64,000 nt of DNA from positions 55,650,984-55,714,983 of the forward strand of contig NC_088300.1 in assembly GCF_032854445.1 (NCBI RefSeq), given 5' to 3'. Positions 1-12,771 of the stretch are shown in pieces. The notes under the pieces were generated by a model that ran no database searches, was not told where the DNA came from, and saw only the letters and a list, made by a program, of their open reading frames with translations. This stretch comes from Liolophura sinensis. Its lineage: Eukaryota; Mollusca; Polyplacophora; Chitonida; Chitonidae. Position numbers and translations under genes: made by a program. The first letter of the stretch is position 1. Every line of letters starts with the position of its first letter.

Positions 1-1009
1 CAGATCTGCAGACGTGGAAAAGTTTGTTAGTAATTTGCCAAGTTGTGCGGTTTACCCATGGCACACCGGTTTACTTCACTCGTAATCTGATCGCCGTCAT
101 ATAAGTCCTTGAGCATGACACTAAACCATAATAGGCGAGTCTGCTGAACGCCATGCCAGTGGAGCGAAACTTTGATAAACGGAGATGTTCTGTTTGATCT
201 AATGATTTTCTTATCACTTCTTGCCAACAACCGTCTAAGCGTATCTGATAATGAACTTAGTTACACATTTTAGACATTTTGAGACACTGTAAAGAATAGA
301 GACCTGATAATGTTTAACTATTTACCACTTATTCCAATGGCGTCTCCACTTCTGCTTTAGGTACTCCAACACGCGTCTTTCCTGTAGAATACCTGATACG
401 ATGCAAAATTTGCTGATAATCAGTTGTGTAGGATTGTATGTTATACCCAAAATGTAATTTATCCATATCTTTCTATCAGTAAAAATAGTAAAGAGTTATG
501 AAATTTCGAACGTGAAAGTAGTATCAGTGCCATATGAGCCACAATATTCTCAGTGCCAGTTTGATTATACCATGGGCCAGGTTCAAGCCCAGCTACCGCT
601 GTTCCAGTCGCGGGCTATGTATGTCTCTGAACATTGTTAGTTTGCGTTAAGTTTTTTTTCATTTTCTGTCCAGTTTCTTTGATACGTCATGTTAGCAAAA
701 TTGTAGTTTAGTGTAAAAAAAGACCATGCAGTGCTCTGTCAAGACACAATTTCTCAGACAGGCGGAAACAAGATCTTTAGATCTATTAAGATCCTTCAAA
801 AGTACAACAGAACTCTCTGGCGTATAATGAGGCGCCGTACTAAGAGGTTGGCAGGAATTTCAGCTTACAGAAGGAATTTGACTTGTTTTCAGGATGTATC
901 ATTTCACAATTTGGTTAATCATGACCTGTAAAGATGTCATATGTACGTTATAAATGCTTTTGAGGTATAACAGTCGTCAACCAATAAGGACGTTCCGGGT
1001 CAATAATCG

Positions 1010-1390
1010 CAAGGCCAAAACCCAAAACGACGTTTAACTCAAACCACCAAAGAACTAAGAAAGTATATGAAGTACGAAAATAGGACGGAATCATACAAAG
1101 AGAAGCGGCCAACAACTTTCAATGATATAGGAAGGACGCGTGTTCTAGTCGACTGAGTGAAATCAGTATTCAAATCGTGTACCATGCTAGAATATAAGTT
1201 GTCGATAACAAAATATGTATCTCAGTTGCGCTTTGATTGCAACTGTTCATATATCCAAAATGGCGATCTAATTCAACACGATGAATATACAGTCTCTAGT
1301 CCGGGGGTTAAGCAGAATCAAACACAAATAGACAAAATAATGAAGCAGAGCGCCAGAGATTCTGGACGATCTGTCCATATTCACTTACCA
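1010..1390 (+). repeat. Dispersed repeat R1, copy 1
   Basis: Begins near CCCAAAACGACGTTTAACTC and contains AAAGAACTAAGAAAGTATAT, CAAAGAGAAGCGGCCAACAA and AATCAGTATTCAAATCGTGT. These blocks recur in the same order at 44240-44590 and partly at 37500-37700. Confidence 0.6.
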
Positions 1391-1833
1391 GAGAACTATA
1401 CTTATTGTAAAAGGTATCAGAGTAACAAAATTATATTTGTTGTCATCATAAGTTCATAAAGGTTACCATATGTTTACAATGATGTGGACATTGATAGCAT
1501 TAGTGATGATGAAACAAAGTGTTACATGTTTGGTATAGATGCTTAAATAATGTTGCCAGAAACATGAAGTACATGTATAACACATGTGACAAAAACGTTA
1601 TTCCACAACGAACTTCTGTGTAAATCGGCATATCCATTAATCAGAAGACGTGTTTTGAAATAAAATGATGCAACGCTCTTTGATTTATTCTATAGATTAA
1701 GAACTAGCTTCCACCATGTGTAATAATGTGCAATTGTGACTGTACGCTTCACCTATAGTTCCAGATGTTAAGATCACATACCAGCAAGATATCGTATGGC
1801 GTTACAGGTACGAAATTAGTGAGCCATTAGTAA

Positions 1834-2010
1834 GGAAATGTATGGGCTCGCCGTGGCGGAGCATTGGGAGTACTTGATCCCTCCAGATATGACGAGTGCG
1901 CCTCTGACACATTTCACCAAAATACAAGCTTTTGTGGGGTGTTAGATAGTAATGGACCCGTGTGGGACAGTGTGGGGTATTGTCTGCGCAACTCACCACA
2001 ACTGAGCTAA
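1834..2010 (+). pseudogene. Possible coding exon or remnant, NRF-like motif
   Basis: An open frame of 58 codons without ATG, bounded by in-frame stops. It includes GGALGVLDPSRYDECAS and two further cysteines (TSFCGVL, VGYCLRN). The YDEC with following cysteines recalls the extracellular N-terminal domain of nose-resistant-to-fluoxetine (NRF-6) acyltransferase-like proteins, but the match is short and made by eye. No other exon of such a gene was found nearby, so it could be a relic or chance. Confidence 0.22.
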
Positions 2011-5000
2011 GGACGTCTCAGTTCAACCAGGACTAAAAATCAAGATGCTCGCGTATAGATCAATGAGTTCAGGCGCAGAAAAGGAAACAAGAGGCCTGAT
2101 TAGCGTTAGAGTAATGTTGACAGGGTCAGGGGTGAATTGTGCTCTGCTATGGTGCCGGAAACCCGACTCTCTATCAATTCACGGGCCTCTATTGAGGGCT
2201 AGGGGACGCCGGTGTAATTAAGCCAGATCTGACACATTTAACAACTGTCTCAGATATAACCAACAGGAACGGGGGCTTCTTTAACTAGACGCTTTCCACA
2301 AAACAACCGATATATCTTCCCTGACAAGACGGTGTACATAAATTACATATCCTCGATGGACTCCATACTTACCAGAACTGATGTATGCCTGGAAGGCGTG
2401 CTTGTTAGCTTAAACTACCAGAACATTATGGGCAATTATTTCGCCGTTTGACAGCTATTGTCGAATATTACACTGAGCAGATTTTCTTATGAGGTCGTCC
2501 GATGAAATACAATTTGACTTCAAACACAAATTTACGCCTTGAAAGATATTTCATGGTGGTAACGACGGGGAGGAAGCTGGGCTTACTCGATGGGCGTCGA
2601 CAGTGAGACACGAATGGCGTGTTAACTCGGCTCCCCTTACACGGTGAGGGGCGGGGCCTGGTATGTGACAATCCGCTGGCCAGCTCAATTAGCCACAATG
2701 GCCATCTATTTCCCCGTCATTTAGGCTGACAGTGCCACTGATTTCCCAAGCTGTGTGTGTAAGCTAAGGTTCGCCCGGGGACAACGATGGGTGAGATGTC
2801 GTGATCTAGCCTGCCCATTACTGCTTAATTGAAGGATCAATTATATCAGTGATCGGTGATAGACACGTCAAACATTGTTGGTGTTTATTACAAATTAGCG
2901 GAGGAGGAAAGCCGGCCCTGGAAAACCATACTAGTCTCAGCCTCTCCTCCAGCTTGCTTATATAAGAAAAAAGATCTCTAGCTAGTTGTTCAAATGTGTA
3001 TATGGTGTGAAGAGTTAACTAAAGTATTCACTTTAGCCTGCATGTGTTTTATATTAGGAAGAGATTAGTATTAACAATATATTTAAACATAATTTCTGTA
3101 TATGTTAATAAAATATACATGTGGAAACAAAATGCTGACAAAAGAAAAACATGATTACTATTGTTTATCAGTCCTGCTTTACCTTGATTTCGCAAAAGGT
3201 GAGACACCATTTCTAATTTGGTACATCAAGAACCAATAAGACACATGTACAAATCACCGGTTTACTTCTGGTTCCGCTGTTACGTCAATGTACCACAAAT
3301 TATCATACCACAATCTACCTACAATAGCACATTTCAAAACGGTAATGTTTTGTGTCAGCAACGAGTGTTCCTTATTACTGAAACAAACAGCACAGAGCTA
3401 TATTTAACCTTGGCAAAAAGGCGCCAAGATTAATTTCTGCCAAAATAAACAATGGCGCATTCACGGCAAACAACCCAAATATTGGTTATTGTAATGCTCC
3501 TCTCAAATTAACGGGCAACACTAGGATCATTGTTGCAATTTGCGCTGTATTTTATTTGTATCTGTTTCTGTTTTTCTCTGCACTTCATTTGCAATTAACG
3601 TCTTCTAAGTTCTTGGAGTTCCTGCTAGAAGTGTTGAACCTTTGTTTTAACCCTTAATTCCCGTTGTTCCACGACCACATAAAGATGCACAAAAAACTCT
3701 CATTGCACTTACAGACTTGCTTAATTCGTCAGTTAATTTATCCTTTTAATTTAATAGTGTCATACTTTAGTGGTTTTAATTCAGGAAGCAGAGAACAGGA
3801 AAAAGGTGTCAGTATTAACTGCTTTATTATCTTTACCGAAATGGCCGTATTCCAGCCTTTATTTGAAGACTTTATTTGACATAATATTGGTGAAAGGGTG
3901 GCGGTTGACAGAGGTGCAGTAGTTCGCCTTTCCCCGCCTCTGCATGCGTGATATTCATTAATCCTGTTGGGAGAAAACTCAAACGCCTAACAATCAATTA
4001 ATTAATGACTTGACAATCCACTTAAACCAAGACGATGTCATAAAACCTGAATCATCGGATAATTATGGGAAATACTCCGCATGCAACAACACACCCTTTT
4101 AAACATGGACTAGAGCGGAAAAGAAACAAAGTAATGTGTCTGAACGTCGGCTTGCCTACCCCAAATTGCTTGCACGCCAACCTGTCCGAAAACGGATTGC
4201 CGGCAGCGATCTGGAACGAGTATCGTGCGAGATGATTTGAGCCTTAAGTCATTGGACCTGGACTTTATGTTGACACTAGAGGGATTTAAAGTAACAAAAT
4301 TAACCAAGCAATTGTCTTGTTAAGCATAAAGCATACCATACTTAGGAAAGACCTGTTGGGCATAAACGGTGGACTTTACCGTCTTAAATTATAATTTTCG
4401 TGTCTATGTCCCCTATAAAACCTTTTGTCCAGCTGTAGTTAAGCTAATCTAGTGCTCTGTCTCCTTAACCGTTCTGTTTCTTCTTGTCCTGTTTGCTTGC
4501 CTGTGTCAGGTAATGGTACAAGGCGTAAACCAGCATTCCCGATATTATTCACAGTTATTCACAAGAGGTTTCTCACACCTCGTGGCCACGTTGACGACAG
4601 CTGGATTGGGATATTAGGCTCACCAAGAGGACTATATTTCTACTATCCCAGACCATATCTCTATAACTGATAATAAGGAGACAAAACACCGTGAAATACT
4701 ACTGAAAACTTGTCCACGGCTATCATTTCGATGGTTCTCACGTTTGGGACGGACTGTGAGGTAGATAACACTGACAATCAATAGGCTTCTTTGACTGTGA
4801 TATAAACTCTGTGCAGTGATCAATGGTGGCCGTCTAGACCGTGCTGTCATCGAGTTAGATGATCACACAGAGGGTTTGCCCCACAACCCGTTCTGCGACA
4901 GTCACGTTCTGGTCAACTTCTATGGTCCTGTTATCAGTGTTAGAGATACTGGGCGACATCACACAAGGTCGTATACCCGTGTTAAACTAAGATCGACATT

Positions 5001-7023
5001 ACTGCCTTCTTTGAGACGGCGATTCTAACGTTTAACTGTCCCTTGGAAGGGTGACGGCAGAAAATTGACTCTTACAAATTTGAATCTCCAATAATCCAAT
5101 TTCATTGCTAGTCTCAAACGTGAATACAGTGTATAGTGGATTTCTAATAGTCTCCTTGCTAAAAGACAAAATTGAGTGAATTTGTAGATTATAAATAAAG
5201 GTTTTATAGGCTCATTTCCTTTAAAGTTCCTTCAATCCAAAATATTGTGGACTCAAGATGGGCCCTCAAAGACAACACGAGCAGTAAACCTACTGGGTCA
5301 AGATGCACTGACAGCCACATCCCGTAAACTGGTATATCGTTATATACTATGAAATACCCTGTTGCCATTAGAAAAGGTGAAGAGTACTTAAGAAAACAGT
5401 GCTTCGTGCATTCACAAACATATTTCGTGTAGATATAGATGCATGTGAAAGGGTGGCACGAATGTGATTGCTGTTGAGTACATTCTTGAAATACCTGTTT
5501 TTTTTTTCTTTCTTGATAATGACAAACACGCAGCTATGCACAGAAACTTCGTGTAAGTAGATATGATTGATAGCGCTTCAAGAACAACTCCCATATAATT
5601 GGATAACGGATTGGTTTGGTCTTGTTCCTGCTCTGAAAAATTTCATTTATGTAACCATGCTTTCAAAGTATTGACGTGTAAGTGGTTTATCGATATACAT
5701 GCGGTGTGGGAATTTTCTCTCAAAGTTGTGTATTTGTGAAGAGTCCACGGCACTGATGACGCTTTAATCACTTCGGTTTTCCATGCACCTCCAACGTGTC
5801 CCTCTATAAGGAATGTCCTGTCCAGGCACACACGGAATCGTATGGTTCCAGACATCCAGGCTTCTGGGGTATCATTAGAGTCATTATTTACTTAATATAA
5901 CAACAAAAGTGCTGTAGTTACGGGCTAATGGCTTACCCAGTTGATCCGCGAAGCAGCCATCCGCCGACCGACCACCAATACTCATTCTGGATAGCTTTTA
6001 AATGGCCTAACTATCGCAGCAATCGGTCTATAAGTAGTTAGCAAGGATTCGGCAAAGAAGATTCCGTCCTACTAATGGGCGTAATGGCGCGACGCCCACA
6101 TTACCCAGTAACAGGATAGCATTGTCTTCCCATCCCGGACCCCCAAGTGAAGACAGATTACCCTGTCCCCATACCTCAGCCATCTCCACCGGGGCAACTC
6201 GAGAAGGGCACGATACGCATGACGGCTCGCGTAGCCAAAGCGTTGTAGTTTGAGAGACAAGACCCTCCCTATATATACAAAACACGACTACCTCAAATCA
6301 CAGCTATTTCCACGCAAATTGACACTCTGGTAAGGTTTATTCTAGGGTTGTAAAACAACCATCATTACATACGACACTCATTATATCCCCAAACCAAAAC
6401 CCGCACGCCTGAGATGCCAGTTCAGTTAAGGTATCACACATGTTTTCGCAAACATTATAATAGTATTTGACTCACTATTTTGACAAAAACAACGGAAAGG
6501 AATTATCAGTCAGTTAGTAGTAAATATGTTTATATTGCAGCTCAATGTACAACACAATAACACTTCAATTCTTTAGCTAACACTTAACAAAGACTTTATT
6601 TATTTGACTAAACAACACAAATCAGTGAAAGGCCTCAAGAATCATAATCTGCTATAGCTAAGTTGATTATTGCTGACGTACAGAATATACAGTCTAAGCA
6701 TGAATGGAACCGCTAATAATAGAATGGTAAACTCTGCATCATTTGTTATAAATCTGATCGCCTTACAAAGTGATGGTAATTTTCATGGGGACAAGAATTC
6801 CATTGTAGCTGTTGGAAAACGAATTATCGGTATCAAGCCAAAATAAGAGCACATTATTCAAATTTAATATAATTCTTGTATTATTTCGCTTTTTTTTTGG
6901 GGGGGGGGGCTGAAGATGCCATCAAGGATTGTGCCTTTAGAAGCATTGTGTCATACACCCTCCAATTTTACGACAACATTATGACGTCATTTATTCTGAT
7001 ATATAAATGAACAGAATATATAA

Positions 7024-7102
7024 ACATACATAAGGTGAATGAACATAGGGTAAAAGAACATAAAGTGAATGGACATCAGGTGAACCAACATAAGGTGAAC
7101 GT
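7024..7102. repeat. 15-bp minisatellite
   Basis: About five units of AACATAAGGTGAATG with variation. The unit is a multiple of three, which creates a - strand open frame with no coding meaning. Confidence 0.75.
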
Positions 7103-8739
7103 TCTGTATTTTTTTCCACTGTAGTAAACGCATTTAGAAAACGTTTACAGTCACGGTCAAATGGGGAATGTTCGCTTATTTTCCACTTATAAATGCATAT
7201 AATTCCCACCATCAATTTGCATTCTACATGCAAATCACCCTGGAGCAGCAAGACATCCATTCTTCAATGCGACTGGCACATTAAGAAATTGCGACAGAAA
7301 TTGTCAACAAAGTGTTGTAGCAGATGCATACGTGTACCTAATAGGTACCTAATAGGTAAGTTGGATAGAGATCAGAAAAAATGAAACCTGCCATCAGATA
7401 CAACGTGTAACATTACCATATGTAAGTTGGCCTACGCTTAACACGCATTGTCCGAAAAGAAGAGAAACTTATAAACCCATATATAGAGATACATTTGGAA
7501 GTTTCACGTGCGTCGTTTTGCAAAAATATATATGTTAAAACAGTTATTATTTTCTGGTATGCTAATTTATGTTATATCTTAAAATATTGCGGTACGCCTA
7601 CATTGTCTTCAACACAAGGTTTATATTTCTTACTGTGTATATACCTTGAAAGTGGTATTTACATATCTAACTACTCATGACATTAAAGGAAGGGACAGCT
7701 AAAGATTGCTGAGAAGTTTGTAAACGTGCTACTTAACTAAATGGAGTTAATACATTCGAATGTTGGAATCCTAAGGTGGAACATATGGGCCATGTAAACT
7801 ACCAGTGACAGGGTATTCTGACGTCACATATCCCTTGTTTTCTTTATACTCACATAAAATCACGCATTCACATATTATCAAACGGTATTTATGCTATCTT
7901 TTAATACTGGTTAATAATTTGTTCCAACATTAAGAGTTGTGTTTAGAGCAGACAAAAAATCTTGTGACGTCGGAGTACTTATAGCTCATAAAGCCTACCA
8001 TAGGCATTTTAATGCCTTTAACTCTTTTAAAAAAGTAAGTAAGTTGAAGTATTTGGCGCTTTTTCCCTTGTTCATCCATGGAACCTTGCATGTTTGATTC
8101 CTTAAGCTTTCCTTCATTTTAATATGAATATCAGCTGAGTTGTCTCAAAGTAAACAAATCATAACAAACTTATCAAAGCCATTTATTCCATGGATAGAAA
8201 ACCTGAAAACCGAGAATGGATTTTAGTGTATAATTTACGATGTTAAATTAATGAAAGTGTTTGTCGCCATACAGGAGCCTGTTATAGGTGCTGGGTTTGT
8301 CAAGATGTTCTTTTCCTATAGCTGTCCTCTGAGACAGCGATATTTGTACTGATCAATACTACGCAACATGGACGAGATTCCGACAACTACAGCTTGTTCT
8401 ATCGCCACAATCCAATAAGATTCCGTCGTAGCGAGAACTTCATGCAAGTATGGATCTCGCGCCCTACATGGATTTACGGTTTGGCAGTGAGTCTGGTCAA
8501 AATGTCACATTGTCGTCGAAATCTTGTCAAAATGTCATTCCTCTTGTGTAGGGTTATTGCCAGGTTCGCTCTATGCTATAGTTAGCTAGTTTAAGTTAGG
8601 TTGAAAGGGCATATTTAGGCGAGTACCGTTAGTAAGATTGATAGATATTTCGATGTTTAAAATGTCACCAGTGCTATAGAAAGAATTCATCCCTGTATGA
8701 TGACCAGTGCATTGGTCAGCTACGAGTTTTGGTCATTTA

Positions 8740-9115
8740 TTGTCACGAAGGTGGGTCAGTCATGGTCACAAGGGTGGGTCAGTCAAAGGCACCAGGGTGG
8801 GTCAGTCATGGACACGAGGGTGGGTCAGTAATGGTCATGAAGATGTGACAGTCATGGTCACGAAGTTGGGACAGTCAAGGTCACCAGGGTGGGTCAGTCA
8901 TGGTCATGAAGATGGGACAGTCATATTCACGAAGCTGGGACAGTCATAGTCATGAGGGTGGGACAGTGGTAGTCATGAGGGTGGGTCAGTCATGGTCATG
9001 AAGGTGGGTCAGTTATGGTCAGGAAGGTGGGTCTGCTATGGTCTCAGGGGTGGGTCTGCTATGGTCTCAGGGGTGGGTCTGCTATGGTCTCAGGGGTGGG
9101 TCCGTTATATTCTAA
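8740..9115. repeat. 24-bp minisatellite array
   Basis: About 15 units of the type GGTCATGAAGGTGGGTCAGT+CAT, changing near 9030-9100 to GGTGGGTCTGCTATGGTCTC. The + strand frames with GWVSHGHE-like repeats are by-products. Confidence 0.88.
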
Positions 9116-9149
9116 TCATGATTGGTCAGATATATTCGCGTGGGTCAGT

Positions 9150-9765
9150 CATGCTTACCTCACGATCGTGAGAGGTCAGCTCGCCGCGATCATAATCGTC
9201 AGAGGTCAGCCGTGCTTCCCTCATGGTCGTCAGAGGTCAGCCATGCTCAACTCATAGTCGTGAGAGGTCAGTCATGCTTACTTCATGGTCGTGAGAGATT
9301 AGTCATGCTCACCACATGGTCGTGAGAGGGGAGTCACGCTTACCTCAAGGTCGTGAGAGGTTGTTCATGCTTGCATCATGGTCATGAGAGGTCAGTCATG
9401 CTCACGTCATGGTCTTGAGAGGTCAGTCATGCTTACCTCCTTGTCGTGAGAGGTCAGTCATTCTCACCTCATGTTCGTGAGAGATAGTCATACTCATCAT
9501 ATGGTCTTGAGAGATGGTCATAATCATATTGTCTTGAGAGACAGTCATGCTCATCATATAGTCGTGAGAGATAGTCATGCTCGTCATATGGTCATGAGAG
9601 ACAGTCATGCTCATCATATGGTCGTGAGAGATAGTCATGCTCATCATATGGTCGTGAGAGATAGTCATGCTCATCACATGTCGTGAGAGACAGTCATGCT
9701 CATCATATGGTCGTCAGAGGTAGTCATGCTCATCATATGGTCGGTCAGTCCTAGTTACGAGTGTT
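9150..9765. repeat. 30/31-bp minisatellite array
   Basis: About 20 units of GTCGTGAGAGGTCAGTCATG+CTCACCTCATG. In the right half (from about 9480) the unit becomes 30 bp (GTCGTGAGAGATAGTCATGC+TCATCATATG). It adjoins the 24-bp array and shares GGTCAGTCATG with it, so the two probably evolved from one another. Confidence 0.88.
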
Positions 9766-9769
9766 TGTG

Positions 9770-12640
9770 CTTTAGACTCGCGCAGGAGTGACAATCACGC
9801 AGGAAGCAAATTGCACTACGATATTTATATGCGATTCACTCCATGTTTGATAAACCCTATTCCATCTATGTTCCCCCTGACTCTTTAATCTTATCTGAAT
9901 AACTCACTTCAGGAGGAAATCTTTTCAGGATGTATAACTCTTGGTTGTCAGGGTAATCGGCGTGTCTCTCGAAAAACACTGTAGTATAGAAACTATGGTT
10001 CTGGCTAACAAATTTCAGAAATCATGCTGGATTTTGCTTAAAATATGTAGAAATATACAACGTATAGGACGACTGAGGTCATGGAGAAAAATGGCCAAGG
10101 ACGCGATGTAGTTTCTAGCTAGGTGTCCTTCTCAGAGCGCAAACCTCCGCCACTGCTAATGTTCGTAGGCCCCTATGACATTCCAGTATCAGTATCTAAG
10201 CATAGGCCTACCTTTTTATTGTCAGGTTGCGGACAAAGAAAGAGGTATCTGCATATAGACATTCTTGACAATTAAGTGAAGAAAGAAAATTATCAAGTCA
10301 AAAAACAGCGTTTCAACCAAAATTCATACATAACTTTGCACGTTAAGTTCTTGATCAGACATTTTACATGAAATTGATTTATTTATTTGATCATTTATTT
10401 GATCGGTGTTTTACGCCGTATTCAAGAATATTTCACTTATACGACGGCGGCCAGCATTATGGTGGGTGGAAACCGGACAGAGCCCGGGGAAAGGTTTGCT
10501 GACAGACTTTCCCGCATAGACAAGAAATTGAGAAGAACCGTTAAAAAATTTCGTGATGAGATTCCAGATCCGCTCCTAAAAGGCCGAGGTGTAGGACTTA
10601 GGCCTACATGCGCCAGATTTCATCACATCCGTTCATACCTTTCTCTGTGGGTTTTTTTTAAAGTTGCTATCACTCGTTGCCGTCCAGAGAGGTAAACTAG
10701 CGAAAAAATAAACGCCGGCAATTGCATTGGTTCCGCCTTTGGCTGAGGTACCGTCAGAATAAAAATGGCATCGGTATTACAGATTTAGTCCGAAATTCAG
10801 AAAAGACAATTTTTGGTGATAGACTTCGTTATTAGAGAACCCCATCGTCAAAAAATCAAAATAAAACTGAAGACGTCATAGCGTCTGAATTTCAGACAAC
10901 CGATACAATAATATGTCCTACAAAGAAAAGTAGGCCCATGTTTGTGCTCAAGGTAAACGTTACCCCTGGATTTCGCGCAGCTATTTAAGATTTATCTTGC
11001 ATGATTAGGACTGGATGACTGGATGTTTGTCCTATTTGGCGTGCGTTCATGCAATACACGTCTACATAATCTACTCTGCACGTTTCATTTCACACCAAAT
11101 TACAGTATTGCCAAGGTAGCGGTATCACGGCAGTTAATAACTATGACGTCCAAGAGTTACTCCCCTTGGATACCTCTTCAGGGAAGGCAGAAATGGTCCA
11201 ATCCACGAGCTGGCCATCATATTTTTAGTTTCACGGTCGCTGTCTGAATATTTACACTTGGAATGACGTTTGATGCACGAAATCATGGAGATGACAGCTA
11301 TCCGCCTTTTCAGCTTAACAAGCAAGATCAACCAAGTTAAAGTGTGATTGTTTTTGGACGCATTTTTTATCCATAAAACATGCTCTGTCATCTGCAAGTG
11401 TTGTTGTTGTTAAACGGTACGGTAGCCTAATGATTTCGTAAGATCATGTTTTACATGTTCTGAGCCTGATATCTCGGCTGGCTTTTTTCTTCTACAAGGA
11501 GACCTATCGTTATACATTAAAGAGCATGCAACGCTTGACCTCCAAATTCCAGGGGGAAAAAATTGGAGTCACCCTGCAACTGTTTTGTAGTGGCCCTTTT
11601 GTTTCTTTAAAACTTAAATTCAAGTTTGATTTGATAATCTTAAGTAGTCTCCGGATCTTTACACATGCACAGACGTTTGAAGCGTAACAATGAACCAGTC
11701 AGTGAGGTACCAACCAGCTCTGGATAGCCCGAAAATCCGATCTAAGGATGACTTATTATTAACTAATACGCGGAGACCGCAGCCCCACTTACCACTGACG
11801 ATTTTTAGCTACCCCATCGGCAAAGTTCGCTGAATAAGCGATATTTAATGTTCAGATCCACTTAATACATTGTCTGTCTGCAAGCTAAAATATTTGCGCA
11901 CCTTTCGTAACCATTGAGTACATTGACCTTTATGAGATATTTCCTCAAAAAATGTCACTCAACCCCTAAATAAGGTTTGTTTTGAGCTACTTGCCGGGTG
12001 ATGCTGTCTGTCCAGTTGACCTCAATTGGTATGTCAATCATGTCGATGTCTGTTGAGAATTTGACATCATGTTAAAAAATATGTCATATTGTTATTAAAG
12101 ATTTCCAGCTATAGAACAGCTCAACACACATAGGTGGACAATGATCTTGTTTTTAAAGCTTATTCTAGATTGAAGTACAAGTATGAAGTGCCAGATGCTT
12201 TTAAAATGACAAGAAATTGACTCTTTGAATACGAGTTTATTTTTATTTTCACCACCTAAACTTCAACCGTAGGAGTGCTTGTGCTGCGCATGAAAACTGT
12301 AGCTGCACATGTCGTGAAGATGTGATGAAATTTGTGAGTAGGGCTTAAAAGAGAGGGTATCATGAAATTTAATATTACCACTTGTATACGCCATGGAATG
12401 AGATAAAAATTGTCCAGAAGACCATGAAGTCGTTGACTAATGCAATTCACCTGACATTTGGCCAAGAACGCAAGTTTTTTGGCTCATATTTTCATTCCAC
12501 TGAGCAATTTGTCGAGGGTTTCCTTAGCGGTATTTTACCATGAACGGCTCTTCGTCTGTGAACTAGACCTTACCCAGTATTAAAAGTTTAACAGGCTGAC
12601 ACCTGTCCTTTATAATAAGGTGCCACTCTGTATGATCAGA
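9770..12640. other. Non-coding stretch upstream of the visible sideroflexin exons
   Basis: One SINE-A body (10378-10523). It probably holds part of sideroflexin intron 1 and perhaps its missing first exon, which I could not identify. Confidence 0.4.
10378..10523 (-). mobile_element. SINE-A body-only copy
   Basis: The - strand tail lies at the left (AAAT repeats, then ATTCTTGAATACGGCGTAAA) and the body ends near TTTCCC at the right, without head. An 8-bp direct repeat GAAATTGA (10370-10377 and 10524-10531) may be the target-site duplication. Confidence 0.75.
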
Positions 12641-12771
12641 ATTTGTTGCACCAACATGCAGTATAATACAGTGGAATATGTTGGCAATAATCATTTTACA
12701 TTAGTATCACATTAACTGCAGGTCTACATGTTCTGTTGTACTTTTTGAAAATTCTATTTGGCATTTGTTAG
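12641..12771 (+). other. Intron end before the first visible sideroflexin exon
   Basis: The first recognisable sideroflexin exon is preceded by a T-rich tract ending in TTGTTAG, a usable acceptor. The reading frame carries no ATG in that exon, so the start must be further upstream. I searched 9.8-12.7 kb for an exon ending in a PRF/YDQ-like motif next to a GT donor and found none; the first exon may lie further upstream or outside the window. Confidence 0.45.

Larger units (their letters stand above)
1..8700. other. Intergenic, almost no recognisable content
   Basis: Apart from repeat R1 (1010-1390), the possible exon at 1834-2010, the 15-bp minisatellite and a poly-T/poly-G run (6892-6910), nothing is recognised. 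Frames at 4816-5028 (+) and 6028-6285 (-) look mildly protein-like but have no splice context. Confidence 0.5.

Noticed and set aside
8707-9686. Frames with GWVSHGHE or MMSMTISHDH repeats
   Set aside because: By-products of the 24- and 30-bp arrays; both strands are open equally.
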